NCBI GenBank assembly: GCA_937872445.1
Contig: CALMSL010000110.1
Coordinates: 1 to 47,943 of the forward strand
Reading direction: 5' to 3'
DNA length: 47,943 nt
Source: an uncultured Microbacteriaceae bacterium
GTDB lineage: Bacteria; Actinomycetota; Actinomycetes; Actinomycetales; Microbacteriaceae
Shown here: positions 16,757 to 25,066 of the stretch, piece after piece
How the letters are laid out: every line of letters starts with the position of its first letter
Position numbering within the stretch: the stretch's first letter is position 1
Program-made: the position numbers and the translations under genes
Notes under the pieces: model-generated
What the model was told of the DNA's origin: nothing
Database searches by the model: none
The model's input: the letters and a program-made list of their open reading frames with translations, nothing else

Positions 16757-17947
16757 TCAGGAGGCGCCGAGCAGGACCGACTGGTATTGGGCCCCATAGC
16801 GCTGCTCCTCGCCCTGGCTGAGGGTGCGGAACGTCTTCGTCGAAGTGAACGTCGCCTCGCTCGGGAAAATCATCTCGTTGCGGGAAAGCTCCTGAGGTAT
16901 CGTGCCGATTTCCGGCTGGCGGAGGTCGACGGGCGAGATGAAACTCGTCGCCGCGGCCACGCGCACGGCGTTCTGCCTGTCGTAGTAGTAGTTGATGAAC
17001 GCCTCAGCGTTGCTGCGGTGGGTGGACCCGATGGGGATGACGGCGACGTCGCTCCACAGAACGCCCCCGGCGGTCGGCAGCGCGAACGCCCACTGGTCGC
17101 CGGCCTCCTGATTGATCTGCATGATGTCGCCGGCCCGGGCAATGGCGGCGACCGTCGCGCCGCTCTTCAAGTCTTCCTTGTATTTGTTGCCCTTGATCGC
17201 GTGAATCTGGCCGCTCGAAACCTGGTCGCGCAGAGTGTTCACGGCAGTGGTGAATTCTGCATCTCCCCAGGAGCTGGACGAAATGTCGACCCCGGCATTC
17301 AGCATGATGAGCCCCAGCGTGTCTCTCATGGCCGACATGACGCCCACTTTTCCCCTGAGTGCGGGGTCCCACAAATCGGACACCGTCGCGAGCCCGCCGG
17401 GAAGTGCCGCCTTGTTCCAGGCGATTCCGGTGAATCCGCTGCGCCAGGGCAGCGAGAACCGCCGGCCGGGATCGAACTGGGCGTTCTGAAAAATCAGTCG
17501 CAAATTCGCGAAATTGGTGAGCTTGTCGTGCTCGATTTGCTGCACGTAGCCCAGCCGGATCCAGCGCGCGGCCATCCACTCGCTGAGCACAGACGCGTCC
17601 GCCCCGATGTCCTGGCCCATTTTCAGCTGGTTCTTGACCTTGCCGTAATACACGTTGTCGTCGCTGACCGCGTTCGTGTACGTCACGGCCATCCCGGTGG
17701 ACGCGGAGAACTGTTCGAGCAGCGGAAAATCCTCGCCGGTCGTATTGCGATAGGTATCCCGGCTGTCGAACCGAAGGGTCTTCTGCGAGTCCGACTTGTC
17801 GGTCGCCGCCTCCGGCGCCTGCGGCGCCCCGGTCGAACAGGCCGCGAGAAGGAGCGCTGACGCCCCCATGCCGGCACCCTGGATGACGGTCCTCCTGCTG
17901 ACGTGACGCGACGGCGCTGCAGACAACACTGTAGGCAATGAATTCAC
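16757..17947 (-). CDS. PotD-like polyamine-binding lipoprotein, second paralogue
   Basis: A 396-residue extracytoplasmic binding protein. The signal has a twin-arginine motif (SRRTVIQGAG) and a lipobox LAAC, so a folded, lipid-anchored export is expected. Start at GTG 17947 is supported by GGGGGAG 9 bases upstream. The mature protein aligns along its whole length with the first PotD of the operon (shared YYGKVKNQLKMGQDIG, FDPGRRFSLPW, SDLWDP, WGDAEFT, FINYYY), so the two come from a duplication. Ligand contacts appear to differ between the copies (for example LSEWMAARWIRLGY against LTDWMVDRWIRFGY), so different amine preferences are possible. It lies after the aminotransferase across a 140-base gap, with no dedicated permease. 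Confidence 0.88.
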   Translation of the reverse strand: MNSLPTVLSAAPSRHVSRRTVIQGAGMGASALLLAACSTGAPQAPEAATDKSDSQKTLRFDSRDTYRNTTGEDFPLLEQFSASTGMAVTYTNAVSDDNVYYGKVKNQLKMGQDIGADASVLSEWMAARWIRLGYVQQIEHDKLTNFANLRLIFQNAQFDPGRRFSLPWRSGFTGIAWNKAALPGGLATVSDLWDPALRGKVGVMSAMRDTLGLIMLNAGVDISSSSWGDAEFTTAVNTLRDQVSSGQIHAIKGNKYKEDLKSGATVAAIARAGDIMQINQEAGDQWAFALPTAGGVLWSDVAVIPIGSTHRSNAEAFINYYYDRQNAVRVAAATSFISPVDLRQPEIGTIPQELSRNEMIFPSEATFTSTKTFRTLSQGEEQRYGAQYQSVLLGAS

Positions 17948-18087
17948 GGCCAATGACTCCCCCGAATCTCCGTGGTGGCGCCGACGTGACGAGCGGCACT
18001 GTTTCGATCGTGCCACACCCCAAGGATAGGCCCAAGCACCCGAACGGGGCACGGCTCCACGCGCCGGGAGGCAAGTGACGGAACCGC

Positions 18088-19449
18088 TCAGCCGAACAGG
18101 CTCGACACTGCCTCGCGGAATGCGACGGTGTGCCGCTCGACATCTGCGCTGGAGGTGGTCGGACACATGAGGGCCATGTTGTGGAACGGAGTAATGAGGA
18201 TGCCCCGGTTGAGGGCATGCAGGTGCAGGTACTGCTGCAATTCGAAATCGTCGGCGGCCGCTGCTTCCGCGCCATCCACGGGTGCCGTCGCACGGAAGCT
18301 GTACTCCGACCGTGCTCCAAGCTGGGTCACCTGCCACGGCACCTCGAATTCGTCCAGAGCAGCCTGGACCCCGCCGGTCCACTCCGTCGACCTCGCGGTC
18401 ATGTTCTCGAACGCGGCGGCGGTGAGCACGTCCGAAAGCGTCGCGCGGATGCCCGCCAAAGACAGAGCGTTGCCAGCCAGGGTTCCGCCCACGCCGCCGA
18501 CATCGATATCTTCCAGTTCGAGGCTCGCGCGGGCACGTTCCGCCAGCTCAGCGGACATCCCGAACGCACCGGCGGGAATTCCGCCGCCGATGCTCTTGCC
18601 CACGACCACGGCATCCGGCGAAAGTCCGAGAGTGGTGGTCATTCCGCCCGGGCCTGCGCTGATGGTGTGCGTCTCGTCGATGATGAGGATCACGCCATAG
18701 CGCGTGCACAGTTCCCGCACGGCCTCGAGGTAGCCCGCGGCCGGCAACACGATTCCGATGTTGGTGAGTGCCGGTTCGATGAGCATCGCCGCGATGTCCC
18801 CCGACTTCAGCACCACCTCCAGCGCCGCAACGTCGTTGAACGGCACGACTGCGGTCGTCTCGGATGGCGGAACCGGGGCCCCGATGTTGCCGCGGCGCTC
18901 CACGACCGCGCCGCGCTCGTCCAGGGTCGCGAAGGTTTCATCGACCGAACCGTGGTAGCAGTAGTCGTGCACGACGATTTTCCGGCGGCCCGTCACCTGC
19001 CGCGCATACCGGACCAGACTGCGGTTGGCGTCAGTGGCGGACAGGGTGAACTGCCAGCTCGGTACGCCGAATCGGGCGGTGAGAAGCTCTGCGGCCACCG
19101 CGGCGTCCTCGGTGGGGAGCATGAACGTGGAACCGTGGGCGAGGCGCTGGGAGATCGCCTTCACAGCGGCGGGAGGCGCGTGGCCGCACATGGCCCCGGT
19201 ATCTCCGAGGCACAAATCCACGTGGTCGATGCCGTCGACGTCGGTGAAGTGCGCGCCCTGCGCCTCGGTCACGTACACCGGCCACGGGCCCGGCCATTTC
19301 GCCATCCACAGCATGGGGACGCCATCCGGGAGGTGCGGGACAGCCCGCCGCCACAACTTCTCCGACTCGGTGCGCGCGGCACGGAACGTCTCGGTTTCGT
19401 CGCGCCACAGCCTCGCCAGACGGGCTCGATCGTGATACCCCGTCACCAC
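18088..19449 (-). CDS. class-III aminotransferase, glutamate-1-semialdehyde-aminomutase-like
   Basis: A 453-residue PLP enzyme. Lys285 in VVVGKSIGGGIPAG is the likely Schiff-base lysine and Asp259 in LIIDETHT binds the pyridine nitrogen. The ETHTISAGPGG and GHAPPAAVKAI segments recall glutamate-1-semialdehyde aminomutases and related transaminases, but the hemL context is absent. It starts at GTG 17 bases after potC stops, so it belongs to the pot operon. The inferred job is transamination of the imported amine; true GSA mutase activity is unlikely. An alternative GTG one codon later is equally possible. Confidence 0.82.
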   Translation of the reverse strand: MVTGYHDRARLARLWRDETETFRAARTESEKLWRRAVPHLPDGVPMLWMAKWPGPWPVYVTEAQGAHFTDVDGIDHVDLCLGDTGAMCGHAPPAAVKAISQRLAHGSTFMLPTEDAAVAAELLTARFGVPSWQFTLSATDANRSLVRYARQVTGRRKIVVHDYCYHGSVDETFATLDERGAVVERRGNIGAPVPPSETTAVVPFNDVAALEVVLKSGDIAAMLIEPALTNIGIVLPAAGYLEAVRELCTRYGVILIIDETHTISAGPGGMTTTLGLSPDAVVVGKSIGGGIPAGAFGMSAELAERARASLELEDIDVGGVGGTLAGNALSLAGIRATLSDVLTAAAFENMTARSTEWTGGVQAALDEFEVPWQVTQLGARSEYSFRATAPVDGAEAAAADDFELQQYLHLHALNRGILITPFHNMALMCPTTSSADVERHTVAFREAVSSLFG

Positions 19450-19465
19450 GTTACCCTCCTGCGCA

Positions 19466-20338
19466 TCATCCGCCCGCTGCGGCGAGTCGTTTCCGCTTCA
19501 TTGCGGAGGAAATCTGGGAGATCAGCACGAGGATGATGGCGAGCAGAAATACGGCGGACGCGATGACATTCGCCTCGGCCGGGATTCCGCGCGCCGCGGA
19601 GATGTAAATGTACTTCGGGAACGTGTTTGTCGTCCCCGCGTTGAAGTTGGTAATGATGAAGTCGTCAAAGCTCAGGGCGAACGACAGCAGCGCCGCGGCG
19701 ATGATTCCCGGCAGCAGCAACGGGAACGTTATTCTCCAAAACACCTGGTTCGGCGATCCGTAAAGGTCCCGTCCCGCCTCCTCGAGGGCAGGGTCCAGCG
19801 TGGACACCCTGGCCTTGACGGTCACGACGACGAAGCTCACGCAGAACATGATGTGGGCGATGATGATCGTGCCAAGGCCCTTCTGCACCCCGGCGCCGAG
19901 GAACTCCGCTGCGAGGCCGGCCCCGAGAACCACCTCGGGCGTCGCCATGGGGAGGAACAGCAGAAGGCTGATACCTGAGCGGAACGGGAATCGGTACCGA
20001 ACGAGCGCGATCGCGATCATGGTGCCGAGGATGGTCGCGACGATCGTGGCGCTGATTCCGATAATCAGACTGTTTCCGAAGGCAACGCACACGTCGATCT
20101 GGTCGCACACGTTCAGCCACTTGTCGAACGTAAAGCCGCGCCACACGATGTTCGACTTCACCGAGTCGTTGAACGAAAACGCGAAGGTGTACGCGATGGG
20201 AATGAGCAGGAACACGAACGAGATGATCGCGTAGAGCGGCAGAAGCCAGTTGCCGAACCCCAGCCGCGCCCCTCTGCGCGAGGCAGGTTTGCGCGCCGTT
20301 ACCGCCTCGGACACGGCGAGACCTTCCTGAAGCGTCAC
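19466..20338 (-). CDS. potC: PotC-type ABC permease
   Basis: A 290-residue binding-protein-dependent permease with six hydrophobic segments. The cytoplasmic EAA loop is clear (EEAGRDLYGSPNQVFWRIT), where the ATPase docks. It forms the pore with PotB. The GTG start overlaps the potB stop (GTGA). An Arg/Lys-rich N-terminus of about 25 residues precedes the first membrane helix. Confidence 0.92.
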   Translation of the reverse strand: MTLQEGLAVSEAVTARKPASRRGARLGFGNWLLPLYAIISFVFLLIPIAYTFAFSFNDSVKSNIVWRGFTFDKWLNVCDQIDVCVAFGNSLIIGISATIVATILGTMIAIALVRYRFPFRSGISLLLFLPMATPEVVLGAGLAAEFLGAGVQKGLGTIIIAHIMFCVSFVVVTVKARVSTLDPALEEAGRDLYGSPNQVFWRITFPLLLPGIIAAALLSFALSFDDFIITNFNAGTTNTFPKYIYISAARGIPAEANVIASAVFLLAIILVLISQISSAMKRKRLAAAGG

Positions 20339-21246
20339 AGCAGATCCTCCGTTCCACTCCGTTTGACGTACACCGTGACCATCACCAGGATCACCGCCAT
20401 CAGGATGATGGACAGCGCCGCCGCGGCAGGGTAATTCAACGTGACGAGGAAGTTGCTTTCGATCACGTTACCGATCATTTGAGTGCCCGTTCCGCCGAGG
20501 AAGTCCCGACTCGCGTTGATGTAGTCGCCCGCCGCGGGAATGAACGTCAGCAGCACCCCGGACACGATTCCGGACATCGACAGCGGAACCGTGACCTTGA
20601 AGAACGTCATGGCCGGTTTGGCGTACAGGTCGCTCCCCGCTTCCAGGAGGCGCGTATCCAGCCGTTCGAGAGTGGAGTACAGCGGGAGCGTCATGAACGG
20701 GATGAAGTTGTAGGTGAGGCCGAAGATGACTGCAGCAGGGGTGCCGGTGAAATGGGCGTCCGGAGCCATGAGCGACAACGCCTTCAGCCCCGTGACCACA
20801 AACGATTCGTCGGAGAGGATCGCCTTCCAGGCGAGGGTGCGCAACAGGAAGCTGATGAAGAACGGCGCAATGACCAGAACGAGCATGAGGTTCTGCAGGA
20901 GCGGCCAGCGCCTCGCCTTCACGCCGATGAAATATGCCAGAGGATAGCTGAACAACAGGGCGAAAATCGTGGCGAGGATCGCGTAGGCGAACGAGCGGAA
21001 AATGTGTTCTCCGTACGTGTTGACGACGTCGACGTAGTTTTCCCACTTGAACGCATTCTGGAACTCGCCGATGTCCCCATACGGCACCGGCTGCTGGAAC
21101 GAGGTGATGACGAGCGAAACGAGCGGAACGAGGAAAAACAGCATGAGGTAGAGAATGCCGGGCAGGAGCAACAGCAGCGCGATCTTGCTCTTGCGCCGTG
21201 GCGCCTGCTCCTTGGCGGTCCCTGTCGCGAATGCGCTGAAGGCCAC
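20335..21246 (-). CDS. potB: PotB-type ABC permease
   Basis: A 303-residue membrane subunit with six predicted helices and the EAA loop EAGSDLYAKPAMTFFKVT. The N-terminal segment before the first helix is short and basic (APRRKSKIA). It starts two bases after the potA stop and overlaps potC, as expected for stoichiometric pore subunits. Confidence 0.92.
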   Translation of the reverse strand: MAFSAFATGTAKEQAPRRKSKIALLLLLPGILYLMLFFLVPLVSLVITSFQQPVPYGDIGEFQNAFKWENYVDVVNTYGEHIFRSFAYAILATIFALLFSYPLAYFIGVKARRWPLLQNLMLVLVIAPFFISFLLRTLAWKAILSDESFVVTGLKALSLMAPDAHFTGTPAAVIFGLTYNFIPFMTLPLYSTLERLDTRLLEAGSDLYAKPAMTFFKVTVPLSMSGIVSGVLLTFIPAAGDYINASRDFLGGTGTQMIGNVIESNFLVTLNYPAAAALSIILMAVILVMVTVYVKRSGTEDLL

Positions 21247-21248
21247 GG

Positions 21249-22448
21249 TCAGGACTCCTCTAGCTCCGACTTGAGCGCACGACGCTTCTGAACCGCAATC
21301 GTCGCCGTGTCGGTGTCCGCGGGGAACCGCGGCGCCGCGCCCGGATCATCCTGCAGTCCGAATCCGTGATCGACCTCCCAGGTCGCCCACACTTCCGCAC
21401 CCTCATGGGCGATCGGCCCGAACGTGGTGTTCTGCTGGAACACCGTGAGGTTGTCGAGGCCGGGTACGGCGACGGTGTACTGCGTGCTCACGCCGCTGAA
21501 GGACACGTCGATGATGCGCCCGGGCCCGATGCTGTTCGTCCCCGCCGCCGTCTTCGGTTCGTCCTTGTGCAAGTGAAGTTTTTCCGGTCGAATTCCGACC
21601 GTCACTTCACCCGTGTGGCGCTGAGCGCGCTTCGTCGGCACCGTGATCTTTGCACCCTCGACGTCGACCGTGATGCTGGTGCTCGTCGTGCTGGCCACGT
21701 GACCGGTGAACAGGTTGGACTGGCCGAGGAAGTTCGCCACGAACGCCGTCCGCGGCAGCTCGTACAAATCCTGCGGCGCGCCCAACTGTTCGATTTCGCC
21801 CTTGTTCATGACCGCGACCGTGTCGGCCATGGTCATGGCCTCCTCCTGGTCGTGCGTGACGTGGACGAACGTGAGCCCAACCTCTTCCTGAATGGATTTG
21901 AGCTCCAGTTGCATCTGCCGGCGAAGCTTGAGGTCGAGTGCCCCCAGCGGCTCATCCAGCAGGAGCAGCGCGGGGCGGTTTACGATGGCGCGCGCCAGGG
22001 CGACGCGCTGCTGCTGCCCGCCGGACAGCTGCTGCGGTTTCCTGGCGGCGAGGTGGTCAAGTTCCACGAGAACCAGCGCCTCGTGCGCTTTCGCGACGGG
22101 GTCCTCGATCCTGCGCCGGCGCAACCCGAACGCCACGTTGTCCAGCACGGTCATGTGCGGGAACAGCGCGTAGCTCTGGAACACCGTGTTCACCTGCCGC
22201 TGGAACGGCTTGAGCTTCGTCACATCCTTGCCGCCGATGAGGATCGAACCCTCAGTGGGGTCTTCCAGCCCTGCGACGAGCCGCAGGGTCGTGGTCTTTC
22301 CACATCCGGAAGGCCCGAGCAGGGCAAAGAACGAGCCCGCGGGGATCGTCAGGTCAAGGTGTTCGATGGCGGTGAAGCCAGGGAACCTCTTCTTGATCCC
22401 CACCAGTTCGAGGTCTGCCCCGCTCTCGGCGAAGGTACCGGATGCCAC
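21249..22448 (-). CDS. potA: PotA-type ABC ATPase
   Basis: A 399-residue ABC ATPase driving the polyamine-type importer. Walker A GPSGCGKT lies at residues 45-52, the signature LSGGQQQRVALARAI and Walker B LLLLDEPLGALD follow, and the C-terminal 130 residues form a TOBE-type regulatory domain. The GTG at 22448, one base after the potD stop, is chosen; the longer open frame upstream is potD read in another frame and gives no homologous residues. Confidence 0.92.
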   Translation of the reverse strand: MASGTFAESGADLELVGIKKRFPGFTAIEHLDLTIPAGSFFALLGPSGCGKTTTLRLVAGLEDPTEGSILIGGKDVTKLKPFQRQVNTVFQSYALFPHMTVLDNVAFGLRRRRIEDPVAKAHEALVLVELDHLAARKPQQLSGGQQQRVALARAIVNRPALLLLDEPLGALDLKLRRQMQLELKSIQEEVGLTFVHVTHDQEEAMTMADTVAVMNKGEIEQLGAPQDLYELPRTAFVANFLGQSNLFTGHVASTTSTSITVDVEGAKITVPTKRAQRHTGEVTVGIRPEKLHLHKDEPKTAAGTNSIGPGRIIDVSFSGVSTQYTVAVPGLDNLTVFQQNTTFGPIAHEGAEVWATWEVDHGFGLQDDPGAAPRFPADTDTATIAVQKRRALKSELEES

Positions 22449-22449
22449 G

Positions 22450-23670
22450 CTAGGCCCCGAGGAGGATCGCCTGGAACTGTGCGTTGTACTTCTGGTCTTC
22501 CGCCGAATCGAGGCTGCGGAACACGTGCGCATTCTTGAGCGTGGCCTCGGTCGGGAAGATCAATTGGTTGTCCGCGAGGGCGGGGTCAAGCGCCATCATG
22601 GCTTCCTTCGTGCCCGCAACCGGCGGAATGTAGTTCACGTACGCCGCAACCTGCGCCGCAACCTCCGGGTTGTAGTAGTAGTTGATGAGCATTTCGGCGT
22701 TCTTCTTGTGCGCAGAACCGATCGGGATCAGGAAGTTGTCGTTCCACAACGTTCCGCCCTTGCTCGGAAGCGCGAACGCCCAGTGGTCGCCCGCTTCGGC
22801 GTTCAACTGAGTGATGTCGCCAGACCACACGATGGCGGCCAACGTGTCGCCGTTTTGAAGGTCTTGCTTGTACGAGTTGCCCTTGATGTTCCGGATCTGG
22901 CCGTCGCTCACCTGCTTCTGCAGCACATCGATCGCCGCCGTGAACTCCGCGTCGCCCCACTTGCCGTCGATCTGCGTTCCCAGGTCCTGCATGATGCAGC
23001 CCATGGTGTCGCGCATTTCGGAAAGCACCCCGACGCGGCCCTTCAGGGACGGATCCCACAGGTCGGAAACCGAGGTGAGTCCACCCGGGAGGTGGTCCTT
23101 GTTCCAGGCGATTCCGGCGAACCCGCCCTGCCACGGGAGCGAGTGCTTGCGTCCCGGGTCGAAGGAAACATCGAGCAACTTCGGTACCAGGTTCTTTTTG
23201 TTCGGGATCATCGCGTCGTCGAGTTCCTGCGTGTATCCGAAGCGGATCCAGCGGTCCACCATCCAGTCGGTGAGGCACACGGTGTCGCAGCCGATGTCCT
23301 GACCGAGCTTCAGCTGGTCCTTGACCTTGCCGTAGTAGGTGTTGTTGTCATCGACGGCCTCGGTGTAGGTGGCCTTGATTCCGGTCTGCTTCTCGAACGC
23401 CTCAAGTGTCGGGTAGTGACCGTTGCTGTCGACATCCAGGTAGAGCGCCCAGTTGTCCCAGCGCACGATCTTGTCGGTGTCGGACTTGTCTTTCGCGGCC
23501 TTGGGGCCGGTCGAGCCGCCCGTCGTGCCACCCGGCGTGCACGCGGCGAGAGCGAGCGCTCCTGCGCCGATGCCCGCGCCCTTCAGCATGTTGCGCCGCG
23601 TGAACTGCGAACGCTGAGCCTGGATGACGAGGCTGCGAATGAACGGATCTTCGGGAAGTGGTTTGGTCAT
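22450..23670 (-). CDS. potD: PotD-type polyamine-binding lipoprotein
   Basis: A 406-residue binding protein and first gene of the pot operon. Its N-terminus has a twin-arginine signal (FTRRNMLKGAG near residues 22-32) with lipobox LAAC. AAGGAG sits 10 bases before the ATG at 23670. Conserved spermidine/putrescine-binding features include VRWDNWALYLD, YYGKVKDQLKLGQDIG, SLPWQGGFAGIAWNK, SDLWDPSLKG and WAFALPSKGG. Polyamine specificity is inferred from family; other small cations such as GABA or betaine are possible for PotD relatives. The divergent ald gene shares its 280-base control region. Confidence 0.9.
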   Translation of the reverse strand: MTKPLPEDPFIRSLVIQAQRSQFTRRNMLKGAGIGAGALALAACTPGGTTGGSTGPKAAKDKSDTDKIVRWDNWALYLDVDSNGHYPTLEAFEKQTGIKATYTEAVDDNNTYYGKVKDQLKLGQDIGCDTVCLTDWMVDRWIRFGYTQELDDAMIPNKKNLVPKLLDVSFDPGRKHSLPWQGGFAGIAWNKDHLPGGLTSVSDLWDPSLKGRVGVLSEMRDTMGCIMQDLGTQIDGKWGDAEFTAAIDVLQKQVSDGQIRNIKGNSYKQDLQNGDTLAAIVWSGDITQLNAEAGDHWAFALPSKGGTLWNDNFLIPIGSAHKKNAEMLINYYYNPEVAAQVAAYVNYIPPVAGTKEAMMALDPALADNQLIFPTEATLKNAHVFRSLDSAEDQKYNAQFQAILLGA

Positions 23671-23950
23671 GACGGCACGACTCCTTACAACTGGTGCAAA
23701 TCGGGACGGGGACATCAATGTTCCGCGTGGGTCGATACTGCCACATCAAAACCAAAAAGAACACCGGAAAGGTGCCGAAACAACGACATTTCCCTCGAAA
23801 TTTCACGAAATCAGTATCTTTTTGCCCAGAAATTGTGCGGAATCCATTGTCACGGTCGAGTAATGTAGTTGTCATCAGCACGCAAGGACGCGTCGAAGGC
23901 ATCGCACATATCGCCGTTGCCTCAGACCTCACCCATGGGGCAGGAGAACA
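23671..23950. promoter_or_regulatory. shared potD/ald control region
   Basis: This 280-base divergent spacer is clearly richer in A+T than its surroundings between about 23740 and 23880, with A-tracts and a GAAATTTC palindrome at 23797-23804. It carries the 18-base motif listed separately. I find no confident -35/-10 pair for potD. For ald, TTGTCA (23847-23852) could serve as a -35, but the hexamer 17 bases later (TGTCAT) is poor. Confidence 0.5.
23836..23853 (+). promoter_or_regulatory. conserved 18-base motif upstream of ald
   Basis: TGCGGAATCCATTGTCAC lies 97 bases before the ald start. A copy with 16 of 18 bases identical (TGCGGAATCGCTTGTCAC) stands upstream of the Lrp/AsnC gene at 43348-43365. 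Both end in a potential -35 element TTGTCA. The likeliest meaning is a binding site for the Lrp/AsnC protein, since members of that family control alanine dehydrogenase in mycobacteria (AldR). Confidence 0.6.
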
Positions 23951-25066
23951 ATGAAGGTCGCCATCCCGAAGGAGATCAAGAACAACGAGTTCCGGGTCGC
24001 CATTACTCCGGCCGGGGTTCACGACCTCGTCGCCAATGGCCACGACGTCATCGTCGAAACCGGTGCCGGCATCGGATCGTCCATCACGGACGAAGAATAC
24101 GAGGCAGCGGGGGCAAGAATTTCCGTCACGGCCGCCGAAACCTGGGCTGCGGCCGACATGCTGCTCAAGGTGAAGGAGCCGATCGCTCAGGAGTACGGAT
24201 ACTTCCGGGACGACCTGCTGATCTTTGCCTACCTGCACCTGGCCGCCGAGCCGGAACTCACCACCGCTCTCGTCTCCGCCGGAGTCACGGCGGTCGCCTA
24301 CGAGACCGTGCAGTTGCCCAACCGTGCCCTTCCGCTTCTCGCGCCGATGAGCGAGGTCGCCGGTCGACTCTCCGCGATCGTCGGTGCGAATGCGATGCTC
24401 AAGCCGAACGGCGGGCCCGGTCTGCTCGTTCCCGGCGTTCCGGGAACCTATCCCGCGAAAGTTGTCGTGTTGGGCGGCGGGGTTGCCGGAACCAACGCGG
24501 TATCCGTCTCGGTCGGCCTCGGTGCCGACGTCACCGTCCTGGACACCAATCTTCAGCGCCTGAAGGAACTCGATGAGGTGTACGCGGGTCGGGTGAGGAC
24601 GATCGCCTCCAACGGTTTCGAAATCGAACGTGCGCTGCTCACGGCAGACCTCGTGATCGGCTCGGTGCTCGTGCCGGGGGCGAAGGCACCCAAGCTCGTG
24701 AGCAACGACCTCGTCTCCCGGATGAAGCCGGGAAGCGTGCTCGTGGACATCGCCGTGGATCAGGGCGGCTGCTTCGCGGACTCGCATCCGACAACCCACG
24801 ACGATCCGACGTTCACCGTGCATAACTCGCTGTTCTACTGCGTCGCGAATATGCCCGGCGCAGTGCCGAATACGTCGACCTACGCGCTCACCAATGCGAC
24901 GATGCCCTACGTCCGCGCTCTCGCGAACAAGGGATGGCACGATGCGCTCCTCGCGGACGATGCGCTCGCACGCGGACTCAACACGCACGCCGGCCACGTC
25001 GTTTACGAACCGGTGGCGACCGCGCTCGGGTTCGACCACGTGTCCCTCGCTACTGCTCTGGCTTAG
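23951..25066 (+). CDS. ald: alanine dehydrogenase
   Basis: A 371-residue NAD-dependent enzyme interconverting L-alanine with pyruvate and ammonia. The substrate residues Lys75 (LLKVKEP) and His96 (AYLHLA) fall at exactly the positions known for the family, and the Rossmann motif VVVLGGGVAGTNA is at about 174-186. AGGAG stands 6 bases before the ATG. Alanine is the product when amines are transaminated onto pyruvate, so Ald would close the cycle for the aminotransferases near it. Its stop codon overlaps the stop of the convergent FtsK-type gene, with no terminator in between. Confidence 0.95.
   Translation: MKVAIPKEIKNNEFRVAITPAGVHDLVANGHDVIVETGAGIGSSITDEEYEAAGARISVTAAETWAAADMLLKVKEPIAQEYGYFRDDLLIFAYLHLAAEPELTTALVSAGVTAVAYETVQLPNRALPLLAPMSEVAGRLSAIVGANAMLKPNGGPGLLVPGVPGTYPAKVVVLGGGVAGTNAVSVSVGLGADVTVLDTNLQRLKELDEVYAGRVRTIASNGFEIERALLTADLVIGSVLVPGAKAPKLVSNDLVSRMKPGSVLVDIAVDQGGCFADSHPTTHDDPTFTVHNSLFYCVANMPGAVPNTSTYALTNATMPYVRALANKGWHDALLADDALARGLNTHAGHVVYEPVATALGFDHVSLATALA

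Noticed and set aside
18088-19449. Glutamate-1-semialdehyde aminomutase (hemL) for haem synthesis
   Set aside because: The family resemblance is real, but the gene sits inside a polyamine operon without other hem genes, and the active-site surroundings differ from the canonical hemL motif.
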